Shown one piece after another: positions 22,484 to 34,190 of a DNA stretch of 64,000 nt (its first letter is position 1; each line of letters begins with the position of its first letter). The DNA is from Cryptomeria japonica (taxonomy: Eukaryota > Streptophyta > Pinopsida > Cupressales > Cupressaceae). A program made the position numbers and the translations under genes. The stretch lies in NCBI RefSeq assembly GCF_030272615.1, contig NC_081410.1, positions 147,492,849 through 147,556,848 of the forward strand, read 5' to 3'. The notes below the pieces were generated by a model, which saw only the letters and a program-made list of their open reading frames with translations, had not been told where the DNA came from and ran no database searches.

Positions 22484-23800
22484 GAGACGATGTCTCTATT
22501 GTATTTTGGATCATTGTTTTGTACGGGGCACAGACATGACAGATTTTGTAGATTTTGATCATTTTTTGATATATATATATGACACCATTTTCTTTGATCA
22601 TGTGATGTGTTATGGATGCATGTTCTATATGTTTTTACTTTACTTTATGATGATGCAATGCTCTAGATAGATGATATGGTGCATGATGTGAATGTGTGAT
22701 GTGAGATGTATCTTGAAAATGAGATGTATGATTTGATATGCTGTGAGATGTATCTTGAAAATGAGATGTGTGATTTGATATGCAAAATGATGTGCAATTA
22801 CTTGTAAAATGATATGCAACTAATTTCTAAAATGATATGCAACTAATTTTTTTTGAAGCATCCTCATTATGTATTTGTCATCCCGATATAACCATTTATT
22901 TTGCTTTCGATATAGGTATCATCATTGAGCATTGATTTGTTTGGGGATATGTTAAAAATTTATACGAGCATAATGGTATAATTGAACCATAATGACCTGA
23001 GAAAAATTTACATGATGTTTGATTTTGCAAGATAGCACCAGCGTCAAGGTATAATGGAACCAGGACAACCTGAGTGCGGTTTGCGTATAACAGACAAGAT
23101 TAAACCATTTGTATGCGTAAAGTGGAATCATGTCTTTAGTGATATTCATTGTATCACATCTCGAGACAAGTATTTACATAGTACAAATGATCGCCTCCCA
23201 GATAGAAGACTAAGAAAATATTGGAGTTTTCCCATGATCTCTAGCTTTGAAGCATTGTTGAGAAAATGTAGAGAATCCAATAATTAAAAAGGTTCAAATG
23301 CAAAAGTAGTCTAGACTTTATACAATAATGCAACATTTAGTACTTTAGAAAATCATTCATCGTAGTGTTTTTGTGATTCCTGTTTTAGCAATTCAATGTT
23401 TTGTTTGGTGATGGAGTAAGTTTTTGGTTGTTGGATGTGGTGTTTCTAAGTTTTGCAAATAGTCTTGATGTCTTGAACATGTTGCAAATTTTGGCGAATA
23501 TTGTCCCTAGCTAAGTGTGCCTCTTGATGTGGACATGTACAGTGATTACCAAGCCATGGTGAGATGTGGTGAGAGGATACATGGATATACCAGGATAGTG
23601 ACTACGCTAAGTATGTCCTGACTGGATATTTGCTAAGTGTCGGGCGATGGCCGACAGTGCTCTACTGTAGGGATATGGATATAGATAAAGGATTTTTCCT
23701 CTCACAATAGTGCCTGTTACCAGGTTTTCACCAGTTGCTTTTATTGTACCTTTTTTTTTTCTTTTTCTTTTTCTTTTTTTTTTTTCATGCATTAGACTAC
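22484..23800. other. Region between the converging PMD and integrase genes of element G
   Basis: AT-rich with no coding family recognised. It holds a 42-bp duplication (22701-22784), three about 23-bp AAAATGATATGCAACTA-type repeats (about 22782-22850) and a long T/C-rich tract (23749-23786). It would contain the 3' ends of both transcripts. Confidence 0.6.
22701..22784. repeat. 42-bp tandem duplication
   Basis: Two copies beginning GTGAGATGTATCTTGAAAA at 22701 and 22743 differ at one or two bases. Confidence 0.85.
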
Positions 23801-25078
23801 TCAAGTGTAGTGTTTCTTCAGATGAATGCTATTAGTTGGTTCGTCGAGCACATCTCCTTCTAAAGTTGTAAGCTGATAAGCACCTAATCCATAGACTGAT
23901 ATGATGACATAGGGACCCAACCAGTTAGGTTCAAATTTCCCTTTCTTTTCTCGATCTTGCTAATTTCTTGGATTTTCATGGAGGACTAGGTTGCCAACTT
24001 TGAAGTTGCGAGGGATGACCTTGTGATTGTAGCTTCTGCACATGCGTTGCTGATATGCTTTAAGATGAGTGTAAGCATGCTGACGTCTTTCATCTGATAG
24101 TTCTAGTTCTTGCAATCGGTTGACTCGATACTCTTCATCTAGAATTAAGCCTTTTAGAGAGACTCTGAGAGATGGAATTTCTACCTCCAGTGGTAAAATA
24201 GCTTCCGATCCATGGACCAATGAGAAAGGTGTGGCTCCTGTAGGTGTACGGATGCTAGTTTTGTATGCCCAAAGTGCTGGATTGAGTTGTACATGCCAAT
24301 TTTTGCCTGCATCATTTACTGTTTTCTTGAGGATTTTCAATATTGTTTTGTTGGATGCTTCTTCTTGACCATTCCCCTGGGGGTAGTATGGCGTAGAGAA
24401 CCAATGTTGTATTTTGAATTATTCACATAGTTCTCGGACATCTTGGTTTTTGAATGGTCATCTATTATCGGTGATGATGGAACTTGGAATACCATATCTG
24501 CAGATTAGATAGTTCAGGATAAAAGAGGCAATTTGTTTTCCAGTTACTGTGGTCATGGGGACTGCTTCTATCCACTTGGTAAAGTATTCTGTTGCAGTTA
24601 TAATGAACTTGTGTCCATTTGAAGATGAAGGATGAATTTTGCCGACCAAGTCTAGTCCCCATTAACAAAAGGGCCAGGATGTTGTAAATGGTTGTAGTTC
24701 CTGTGCTAGTGCATGTATCAGATTGCCATGGATCTGACACTTAGGACACTTCTTGGTGAAGTGGTAAGAATCTTTTTCCATTGTAGGCTAGTAGTATCCC
24801 ATCCTTAGAAGCTTTTTAGCAAGAGTAGTTCCACTTGAATGTGTGCCACAAATACCTTTGTGAAGCTTGTGTAAAGCGGAATCAAATTCATTATGATCAA
24901 GGCAACAAAGAAGAGTACCATCTAGACCTCGACGGTACAAAGTATCAGCGGTAAGGGTATAATGGGCGGCTTGTCGGATAAAATTACGTTTTTGGTTACG
25001 GGATAAGTCAATGGGTAGGATGTTGTTCTTTAGATAATCATATATCAGTCCATACAAAGGAGAATCTGAACCGGTCAA
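23801..25078 (-). pseudogene. Element G integrase
   Basis: Integrates the cDNA. Reading right to left: the zinc-binding HHCC region (LHKLHKGICGTH ... CPKCQ, about 24890-24720), the catalytic core with the first D in WGLDLVGKI (about 24655), the second D in SIITDNR (about 24465), the third acidic residue in YPQGNGQEEASNKTI (about 24370), ALWAYKTSIRTPTGATPFSL, and a C-terminal GPY-type module FEPNWLGPYV (about 23910) ending at a TGA at 23801. No chromodomain follows, as expected for Tat. In-frame stops replace W in GYYWP (24787), Q before WGLDL, the residue after TDN(G/R), Q in CEQF, and one after ENPRN. All lie in one frame, so damage is by point mutation. It shares this frame with the RT. Confidence 0.9.
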
Positions 25079-25156
25079 GGCATAGATAACATGGGATTTA
25101 GAGTGGTCATAGGCTGGGGAGAACAGTTGCTCTACCAGAAACTCGTAACAACTCTG

Positions 25157-25600
25157 CTACTTTGGAATTTGTAGTAATGAAGCGATAGTAGCCATGGCAT
25201 TGGTTGCTTTGTTGTTCAACCTTGGTATTTGCTCGAAGGTGCTGTGTACAAAATATTGTTTGAAGTCATCCACCATTCTCTTGTAGGGTAGTAGCTTGTC
25301 ATCCTTTGTCTGATAGTTGTTGATTTGATTGATGACTAGTTGTGAATCTCCATAGACCATTAACTCTGTGATTTTCTATTCTACAACCATTTTGATGCCT
25401 ATAACCAATGCCTCATATTCAACCACATTATTTGTGCATGGGAACATAAGCCGATATGATCTTGGTATAGTGTGTCCTTCAGGAGTGATGAAGAGAATGC
25501 CAGCACCTGAACCATGTTGGGTGTAGAATCCGTCAAAGTATAGGGTCCTTTGTGTGGTAGAAATAGCAAGAACGTCCCTGTCCGGAAATTCAATCTCCAT
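25157..25600 (-). pseudogene. Element G second (archaeal-type) RNase H domain
   Basis: The Tat lineage carries an extra RNase H after the Gypsy-type one. The sequence shows TLYFDGFYTQHGSGAGILF (first catalytic D), CTNNVVEYEALVIG (catalytic E), VYGDSQLVINQI (second D) and PRLNNKATNAMATIAS, where the family normally has K-ADALA. The last catalytic D is therefore replaced by N, a change a single G-to-A transition (in coding strand) would give. One stop follows KMVVE at 25376. In frame with RT and integrase. Confidence 0.85.
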
Positions 25601-25609
25601 AGTTTGTTT

Positions 25610-26975
25610 TCATGGTAGCGGTGCTTCAGCTAGTTGATCTGCAATTGCTTGCCCTTTGATAGCTCTTCGTTCTGTGTAGTGGATGTCAAATTCACTGAGA
25701 ATCATGACCCATTTAGCCAACCGGCCGGTAAGAGCTGCCTTACTAAGTAGATATATGAGAGGATCAATTTTTGCCACTAGCTTAATTATGTGTGCTAGCA
25801 TATAATGTTGAAACTTTTGAGATGCGAAGACTACTGTTAGACAAGCCTTCTCAATGAATGTATAGTTGAGTTCATAGCCATTCAATGTCCTGCTGATGTA
25901 GTACATGGCTTGTTCCTTTCCTTATTGATCTTCTTGTGCCAACAGTGCCCCCAGTGATATATCTGTTGTTGAAATGTATAGAATAAGGGGCTTTCCTGCT
26001 ACCGGTGGTACTAGAACTGGTGGGTTCATCAGATACTATTTGATTTGATAAAAAGATTCTGCACATTTGGCTTCCCATCTGAAAAGTACATTCTTATGGA
26101 GCAAATGATTGAATGGTAGGCTTTTATCATCTAGTTGAGCAATGAATCGCCTGATTGATTGGAGTCATCCTTGTAGAGATCTGAGCTGACTGATATTCTT
26201 TGGTGGTGGCATCTCCATAATGGCTTGTACCTTTGCTGGATCCACTTCAATACCTTTAGCTGAGACGATGTAGCCCAGTAACTTCCCTGATGTAACCTCA
26301 AAGACACACTTCTTAGGGTTGAGCCTGATTTGGAATTTCTCTAATCGATCAAAGATCTTTGTCAGGACGCTGAGGTGTTCTGCTCTGATGAAGGATTTAG
26401 CTAGTAAATCATCCACATAGTCTTCCATGAAGGTATGCATCATGTCATGGAAGATTGTTGTCATTGCTCGTTGATAAGTAGCCCCTGCATTCTTTAAGCC
26501 AAAAGGCATAACATTCCAACAGTATGTTCCCTAAGGACAGTTAAACATTATTTTATCTTGATCCTCTGGAGCTATTTTTATTTGATTATAGCCTGAAAAA
26601 CCGTCCATTAGTGAGAGCATTGCATGGCCCGCTATGAGGTCTACAATTATGTCGATACTAGGTAAAGGAAAGTCATCCTTTGGACAGACTTTGTTGACAT
26701 CTCTGAAATTAGTGCAGATCTTGATACTGCCGTTTGGTTTTGATACTGGTACTATGTTGGAAATCCATTCTGCATAGTCGATGGGTCGAATGAATCCTAC
26801 ATCTAATAGTTTCTTTAGTTCAGCCTTGACCATGAGTGCCACACGTGGATTCATCTTTCGTGGTTTTTGCTTGACTGGCTTAACTCTTGGAGAGATGGAT
26901 AAGTGATGCATGATCAAGTGTGGATCAATTCCGGGCATATCTGCATATGACCAAGCAAAGTTAATTTGCTTTTCT
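25610..26975 (-). pseudogene. Element G reverse transcriptase and Gypsy-type RNase H
   Basis: RT blocks in order: FAWSYADMPGIDP (about 26960-26925), KKLLDVGFIRPIDYAEWISN, VPVSKPNGSIKICTNFRDVN, DDFPLPSIDIIVD, SLMDGFSGYNQIKIAPED (first catalytic D), MPFGLKNAGATYQRAM and FMEDYVDDLLAKS (YVDD, both catalytic D intact, about 26410), then LNPKKCVFEVTSGKLLGYIV. RNase H follows with LYISTTDISLGALLAQE, YYISRTLNGYEL and the connection FDIHYTERRAIKGQAIADQL. Stops lie after FNCP (26531), SLQG (26166) and two more near 26040 and 25920, at positions usually Q or R. A T-run near 26980 shifts the frame relative to the upstream polyprotein. Confidence 0.93.
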
Positions 26976-28181
26976 TTAAAAAAAGATGAGAAATGTTGAT
27001 CTTTCCTCCCCTGTCAAAGATTCTGCCAGGTGTATGTTTTTGGCTGCTTTTGTGGTACCAATGTTGATTGATTGAGTGGGCTCAATCAATATGGGTGATT
27101 GCTCATGAAAATGTTCTAGAAGAGTCTCAAGTCTCCCATCTTTAGGTGCCTTAAAAAGGTTTTCAACCTTAGATGCGTCCTTTATTTTTACTTTTTTGTG
27201 ATCTAGAGCTGCCATTGATTGTTTTTCAACATCAGATCTTTTATTTGGTTCATCTTTGCGACTGAGAGACTTGGCACTCCCTGGTTTGCAGACATTGTTA
27301 CTTCGTTCACTAGTAGAGTCTGTTTCCGGGTTAACGGTACATAGGTAGTGGATAATAGATTCATCGTTTGGGAAAATTGGTATATCATGTATTTCGGGTT
27401 CGTCCCAGTCAATAAGGTCGGGAAAGACAAGCGGTAAGGAATCGTTTGGTGGATCAAGTTTTGCTACTGTAAGCATCAAGACAGAGGTTTCATCGTGATT
27501 GGACTTGGTTTCAAAGACGTCAAGGATTTCGTCGAGGTCTTCAATGGTATCATCTTCCATATAGACTTGTTCATAATTTTTATGTTCGCTTTCCTTGGCA
27601 TCATAGATATTCTGTGGTCCAAATTCAGGTAGTCTATCTTCTGCGTTATGCTCTTCTTGAGAAAGGGATATGGAGCCAGTATTGTCAGTGATATCTCCAA
27701 TAGCGTTTGAGCAGCTACCCCATTCATATTCATTGGAATCAGTCTCTGAGTTATCATCCCAAATTTTATCCGTGCTGTAAATAGGTATGTTATATGGTGA
27801 AAATAGATCTTTGATGATGGATACCAATTTGATAGTTTTTGCTAATTTTGTGTCGGATCCTGCTTCTACTTTTTGTATTTGTTCATAGACTGTGCCTCTT
27901 TTAGGAGATGATTCTGTTTGGTTTTGAGATATTGGTGTTTGAATATGAGCTACTATCGCAGATATGGCCTTCTTATGAATGAGGAGCTTTCCCTAATGTT
28001 GCTTTTGTTCTTGATGTTCACGTGCCTTGCGGATTGTTTCTGCTAACTCAAATAGTGCTTCTTGTCAGGATTCTTCTTTGTACTTCTTCTTTACTTTCCA
28101 TTGAGGTTTTGGAGTTATGCGTGGTATCTTTCTCAATAGGAAAGTGAGCTTACAACCCAATCATGTTTTGTCTCTACTGAG
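26976..28181 (-). pseudogene. Element G acidic spacer between G-patch and RT
   Basis: About 400 codons in the same frame as the protease and G-patch. The N-terminal part is basic (KPQWKVKKKYKEES, a coiled KAREHQEQKQH segment), and the C-terminal 280 codons are strongly acidic with repeated D/E/S/N (EDDTIEDLDEILDVFETKS; VFPDLIDWDEPEIHDIPIF). It resembles no enzyme. It ends LAESLTGEERSTFLIFF, where a homopolymer slip hands over to the RT frame. Probably a linker of the polyprotein; at least two stops lie in it. Confidence 0.6.
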
Positions 28182-28739
28182 CTATGAAGGAAGGTCTATG
28201 GGTTCAGTGACTCCTTTGCGTTTTCCAATAGGTCCTTTACCATCATATCCCATTTTTTGCATGATTAAGTAGCCCTTTCCATATAAGCGTGTTGGTAGAA
28301 CTATGTCCAAAGTAGCTGCTCTGTTATCTTCTTCCTCATCTTTGTATAACCAGCTAAGAATGTCCTTCTCTTCTGATTCAAGTGCTAGAGTGCCTAGTTG
28401 GATGAAGGTACCATCAAATTTGGTGACAGACTGAGTTACCTGATGAGTTGATGTTGTGGGTAATCCATGAGATCTGGGTGATGTTGGTAAGCTGGCCAAA
28501 CACATGGGTTCCAAAGAGTATTCGCCCATACCTTGTTCTCTGATTTGCATTTTCTGCTTGAAATCTCTAGGTAACGATTCGGGCGTTGCCTTCTGTAGAT
28601 CTGATGTTGGGGATTTATGTTTTTCCCTATTATGGGGAACCAAACTGTTCTGGGCTGCCCCCATTGCATTACAATGTTGAAATGGATTGTGATTAGCAGA
28701 TATAGAGACCTCTTGTCTGTTATAGGGAAATTTGACACA
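28182..28739 (-). pseudogene. Element G G-patch-like domain
   Basis: At its C-terminal end the peptide reads YGKGYLIMQKMGYDGKGPIG followed by KRKGVTEPI, the G-patch pattern (hydrophobic start, GY-GKG-IGK-GI) at about 28260-28180. It sits after the protease in the same frame. In betaretroviruses a G-patch follows the protease and binds RNA; a similar role here is inference. The upstream part is a low-complexity linker and carries the motif ESEEKDILSWLYKDEEEDN. Confidence 0.6.
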
Positions 28740-29605
28740 CTAGTGATATATAGAAGGCACTGCTTGCATTTCATGTATCCAAGGTCGACCTAATAAAATA
28801 TTGTAGGTGAGGTCTATTTCTAAGACCTGACACATAGTTTCCTTTTGCACTGGTCCAACTTGTATGGGTAACATCACGGTTCCTTTAGATGACCTTTCCT
28901 CATCATCATATGCCTTTATGGTAATCTTTTTACGTGGATCAATAGACTCCTCTGAGAAGCCTAATGCACGGAGAAGTTTTAAAGTACATATATTAAGTCT
29001 AGCTCCTCCATCTATCAATACTCTTTTTACTCGGTGTTTATAAACGATGACTTCAATATGGAGGGGAGTGTTATGCGGATGACTTAAGGAAGTATTATCA
29101 TGCTCTGAGAAGGTGGGATTATGAGGCCCTGTCATATGAGCGACCATGGCTTGGAATTTGTTCGTATCCAGATCTTGAGGTACATTAGTTTCCAATAGCG
29201 CTTGTTCCAATATGTCTTTGTGATTTGGCGACAATTTCAACAATTCTAGTATAGATATTTGAGCAGGAGTTTTGCATAGTTTGTTGACTAAATCATATTG
29301 GATTTTTGGTGTAGTGGTTGCAGACGATGTATGTCCCTTCAAGATATATTTCTGAGCTCTGGTTGTTACATTAACAGATTCATGATCATGCTGGTCTCGG
29401 ATTGTGATGACATTCACATGATGCTCTTCAGCTAATATGTGATTGATGGTGTTATTGTAGATGTGGTTGATATGAGATCCACGTGTATCGTTTGAGGTTG
29501 AAGCTCCATCTTTGTTGTAGTTTGGAAGAGGATTTTTAAAGGCTCTGTGGTCACCATTTGTTTTGAGACCATCCACCGTTAAATCACCTCGATCAATCAT
29601 GTCCT
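28740..29605 (-). pseudogene. Element G protease region
   Basis: Retropepsin that would cut the polyprotein. Motifs: HRVKRVLIDGGARLNICTL (active-site strand, D-G-G form as in Tat), KKITIKAYDDEERSSKGTVM, LPIQVGPVQKETMCQVLEID and LTYNILLGRPWIHEMQAVPS. It lies 340 codons downstream of a gag zinc motif (CDFHHNKGHRTNDC, about 29674-29633), from which it is separated by a TAG at about 29603. In frame with the G-patch and spacer. Confidence 0.88.
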
Positions 29606-31185
29606 AAACAATGTTTTTCAATCTCATGCAATCGTTCGTCCGATGACCTTTGTTGTGATGAAAATCACAAAAGTGTGAGTCATTCCGCCAAGGTGGTTTG
29701 ATTTGGGGTTCATAGTTGCTGATTGCAGGCAAAGAGATAATCTTGTTTGCCAGGAGCTCTCTGAATGATGACTCTAGTGATTGTCCCAGTGGTGTGAATA
29801 CATGTTTTTGGAAATTGTTGGTGTCATCGTGCGAATTGTTATTAGGTCCTTAATTTGTGGTTTTGTTTTGAGTATCGTTGGTGTTGTTTGCGTTGTGTTA
29901 GCACCTTTAGGAATTTTTGTAGCTTGAGGATTTTTGGATAATGTGAACACTGGTTGCTTAGATTTTGGATCATGCGATTCATTGCTGCCTTCGTTTTTGT
30001 TTCGAGTCCAGAATCGAGACTTGTCTAAGTTGTTGTTGTTTTGGTTATTGTAGTTTGATGAATTTGTTCCTTCTTTGAAGAATTTGAGCGTTCCCTTTTT
30101 GACACGTGCCTCTTCTACTTGAATGTCATTTTCAATCAATTTAGCAAAAGATGGTATGCATTGGATTTTGAGCCTGTAACTCATCTCACCATTCAAGTTG
30201 TCTATGAAAATTTCCATTTTCTCCTTTTCAGGAATGTCTCGAGGATATCGTGAAACCATACATCGCCAACGTTGAAGGAATATCATAAATGTTTCATTAT
30301 TTTTCTTTTTATTGTTGCAGACGTCTAGCATGGTTATAACATGTTGAATGTTATAGGAATATTGTGTTATGAATTTGTTGACCAATTCATCAAATGATCT
30401 GACAGGAGGTGTAATTTTGGATAACCATTCCATTGTTTGTCCTCCCAAGCTTCTTGGGAATAACCTCATCAGATAGGTGTCATCATAAGAAAATTCAAGA
30501 CTCATTATATAGAATTCTCTGACATGATCATGGGGATCACTTTTTTCATCATACTTGTCAAATTTAGGTATGTCTGAGTTTGGAGGAAAAGGGATCATGT
30601 ACAATCTTCTATCAAAGGGATAAGGACAGATTTCGTTTAATGAGTACCGCACCGTCGTCCCTTGTTGCATGTCTTGCATTTGTCTTTGTAACATTTGCAT
30701 TTGTTGAGTAAGGGCAACCAAACACGTATTGTTTTGTCGAGGGAAGAGCTCTTCCCTTGCATTGATCCTGGGTTGAAGCGATGTATGGAACGGTATGTTT
30801 TGCTCGGGGATGTTTTATCTTGGTGTATGTTGTTCCGGTATGTTTTGTTGGGGGATACTTGTTCAGGGTCGCGTGCTTCCCCTTCTCATTGTCATTCTTG
30901 ATATTTGTAATGTTGAGGCCTCGTTCTAAACATATTTGCATCAAAGTCTTCAGGGAGTTTGACTCCTTTGCTTGTGAGCATGAGCAAGTATTTTTCCTTG
31001 TCATTTTCCATGAGCCTTTCTACAAGTTTTTGGAATGAAGCACTTTCTTGGTATTCCTGAAGAAGTTCTTCAAAAATTTCAGTATCCTCTAGGTGTGGAC
31101 CTTCAAAAGGATTTGATAACCTTCGGTTCATACTGGATTCTGCTTGTGCCTCGCTTTGTTTGTTTTGAGAGCGAGTAACAGGCAT
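29606..31185 (-). pseudogene. Element G gag
   Basis: Capsid/nucleocapsid precursor. I start it at MPVTRSQNKQ (31185), a typical Gypsy gag opening, rather than at the ATG at 31257. It continues through a short Q/P/N repeat (IPQQNIPEQ-type, about 30870-30800), a coiled coil QQMQMLQRQMQDMQQG, and the retrotransposon gag domain: IPKFDKYDEKSDPHDHVREF, LFPRSLGGQTMEWLSKI, SFDELVNKFITQYSYN, IDNLNGEMSYRLK (30560-30150). An N/S-rich tail and a single HC-type zinc motif CDFHHNKGHRTNDC follow. Frames change near 30890 and near 29830, so at least two indels disable it. Confidence 0.88.
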
Positions 31186-32060
31186 TTTAGTAGAAACTTT
31201 CTGTGACGAAGGGGACAAAATCCTCTTCGATATGTTGCTCGGGAGTTGGTGGTTCAAGTCGAGGTGTATTGTAAGTGATGCACTTGTCAGGAAAGAATGT
31301 CAGATTGATCTTTTCTCCACGGTTTATGATTTGATTAAATGCAGATTTTTGATAATATGCCCTAGTCTTTAAAGGCTCTTTATCAAATTCGTTGGATTTG
31401 TTTTGGATATAAAGTTTGACATGATGAAGGAATGTTCGATGAGATTTGAAGAGTTGACGATTGATGTATAAAAATTTGTTTCTCTTGATAAATTTGAAAA
31501 AACTTGGTTGTTGTTTCTTCAACGTGGTGTTACGATAAATATTATTTCTTTTCAGAATATGGGGATTAGTCATGCATAAGTGATCAATGGTTTCCTTTGA
31601 ATGGTTTTGGATTCAGTTGATCTTGCTTTGAAAACTCAAATTTTATTTTATCAAAGTGAAGGTTTAGATGCCCCTTCACGACAAAGCGTGTCAAATGATA
31701 TGGATAAAGTCTCCCGATATGGAAACTTGATTTGACAACCTGAGGTTTTAAACAGCTGTTTTTGAGATAAAATCTGTGAGATGATAAAGGACCCTTTTGT
31801 CACTTGTGACGATGTTTCCTGATTTTGATAGGATAGATATGTTTTATCACGCAACTAGTTTTAGATTTTTTTACAACTTTTGTTTGACACAAATTTTGCT
31901 TAAGAAATAGTTTTTAAAGCTCTATTTTCGCTACTCTGTTTTGATGAAAAACGATGTTGATGAAAAGAGGTTTTCAAAAATGTTTTTTGAGTTTTCACAA
32001 TTCTTCACTGTTTTGCCCCCTGTTTTTCTGGGTTTGGTCACACCCTAAAACAGAGACAAG

Positions 32061-32414
32061 ATGCGCTACTAAAATTTCTTCACGCGCTAAATAAAAGGCC
32101 ACACGCATTAAGCTGCCCCCAACTACGCGCTAAATGTTTGGACTGCTAAAATTTATTTTCTGTCTGGCTCGAAAAGTTATGCGCTAATATGGGTCTATTA
32201 TGCGCTAACTTTTAAACTTTATGCGCTATTGTTTGACTCCTACGCGCTAAGCTGATGCTCTAATGCGCTAGGTTGTTTTTCGGACGTGCTGACTGTTTAA
32301 TGTTGTTTTGAAATTTTACGTAAAATGTTACTGTTTTAACCGAAAGCGCTAACTGGATACCTTGATGCGCTAACAAATGTACCACATGCGCTAAGAAGTT
32401 GCTCTCATGCACTA
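32061..32414 (-). repeat. Octamer array, leader block 2 (TAGCGCAT on the element sense strand)
   Basis: In plus coordinates exact ATGCGCTA occurs at 32061, 32179, 32200, 32221, 32273, 32365 and 32386, with near matches at 32082, 32103, 32125, 32242, 32344 and 32407. Runs 32061-32103, 32179-32242 and 32344-32407 step by exactly 21 bp. On the minus strand (sense for gag) each reads TAGCGCAT. Confidence 0.88.
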
Positions 32415-33915
32415 GACTGTCCTGATATTTTCCTTTGGTTGGTTTTTGACAATTTTTGGATTTTTGTTATGAGTTTTTTAGTTTTGATGGATGATTTTTT
32501 GAAGTATTAAATGCAAGCATAGCACCAAAGAGACAACCATTTTGCTTAATCTAACAAAAAGTGTATGTTCTGCGAGGATGTGTTTAAATCCCCAATGTTT
32601 TAACAGGTTTGGATACAAATAATACACTTCAAGAAGACTCTTTGTTCAAAGGTCATAAGTAACATCATAGCCCACTAGTCTCGATACTCCGTCAGCTCAA
32701 ACAACCGTGTCACCCCCTAGAGGGCACCCATTTTTTTGCCATTTGCCAGAAATTAACTCAAAGTGAATTGCTTCACAATTGAGTAGTTATCTTGGGAGAT
32801 ATATGGTGAGCGATCTTGGGAGCGGATTCTCCCCACCCTTGCACTATGATATTACAAATGTCTGGTTACTGACTTGGCTCAAGGTTTCTATTTATATGGT
32901 TTGTAATTAGGCTTCCTGTTCGGCCGTCAGTGATAAACTCCCTCGGGAGGCTTCCCAACCTTTAGAACAAAGGTTTTACGTATCTCAAGGATACTAGGGG
33001 AAGGCTATCGTTGCGCGCAATTGTTGAAAAGGACTTTCATCACTTTCCACTTTTGATTATAGTGGGTTGGAACACTTGGCATCAAAGTCATTTCCCACTT
33101 AGGTCGTTCCCTTCACACCGGCCATAAATGGCTTTAAGAGTTGATTTCAACCCCTCAGGAAAGCAAGCTTGCTAAAGGTTGTATAATACTTGAAGTACAG
33201 AAAGTTTAAGAGTGGTTTGGCTTTTTGATCACCCAGTTAAGGGGAGAGCATATACCTTCCACTTTCGAGACAAGGCAAATAAGGTTCTTTTTAGCCTTAA
33301 AGACAATGATTTGCTAACTTCCACTTGGAGGTGTTGCTCCACAAAAGCATGGTGTTTATTTTATTTCCCCAAATCGGTAATTATCTAATCTAGGAAAAGA
33401 ACCGAGTCAACAAAGAAAAACTTTGATTTGGTCAACAAAAGAAAATCGGCAACAAGGGGAATAACGTCCCTCTTTGATTGTAACAAAAAAATTTAAATGT
33501 AGTTCTTTCCTTTGCAAAAATTTAAAATGAATCCTTTTATACACCAAAGGATGGTGAGGTTCTTTTTAAAACTACTTTCGCAAAAAAAAAAAGTTTGTAT
33601 TGTTCTTTTTAGAGCCCAAAATAAAGTTTTTCTCCTATGAAAGCAAGAAATTTTTTGATTGTGGTTCTTTTTATAGCCCAAAAATAAAGTGAGTTCAATT
33701 TTAAGAAAAAGAAGTTTAAATTTTAAACTAACTTAACTAAGTTAGTAAAAACTCTAACTATCTTAATAATCTTAAGACTAAGCTCCTATCTACAATAAAA
33801 TCATCAGAATCCTGCAAAATAACAAGTGAAAAACATTAGATAACTGGTGGACTTCAACAAGTCTAATTTTATCCTCGGTTAAAGATTTTATTTTTCTTAT
33901 CTTTGTCTGTCTACG

Positions 33916-34190
33916 ATGCGCTATAGAACAAACTGTATGCGCTACAAAACAACAGTGATGTGCTATACTATTTTCAGGATGCGCTACTCTATGTTCTGGA
34001 GGCGCTACTCTATGTTCTGGAGGCGCTGCTCCGTTTTTCTCCTGCACTAAGACCTACAGGAAAATATTAGTATTATGATGCGCTAAGTTAAAGATGTCAC
34101 GCGCTACAAGATGGACCCAACGCACTGAACAGTAAGCAGGATGCGCTAGACTATTAACCAGATGCGCTAGGGAATGTTTCCCACGCGCTG
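33916..34190 (-). repeat. Octamer array, leader block 1 (TAGCGCAT on the element sense strand)
   Basis: Exact ATGCGCTA (plus coordinates) at 33916, 33937, 33979, 34078, 34141 and 34162, with variants at 33958, 34000, 34021, 34042, 34099, 34120 and 34183. Spacing is 21 bp throughout except one 36-bp step between 34042 and 34078. A minus-strand frame across it encodes heptads such as VAPPEHR and VAHPENS, so a peptide repeat cannot be excluded. Confidence 0.9.

Noticed and set aside
24120-24368. 82-codon plus-strand frame
   Set aside because: Antisense shadow of the integrase.
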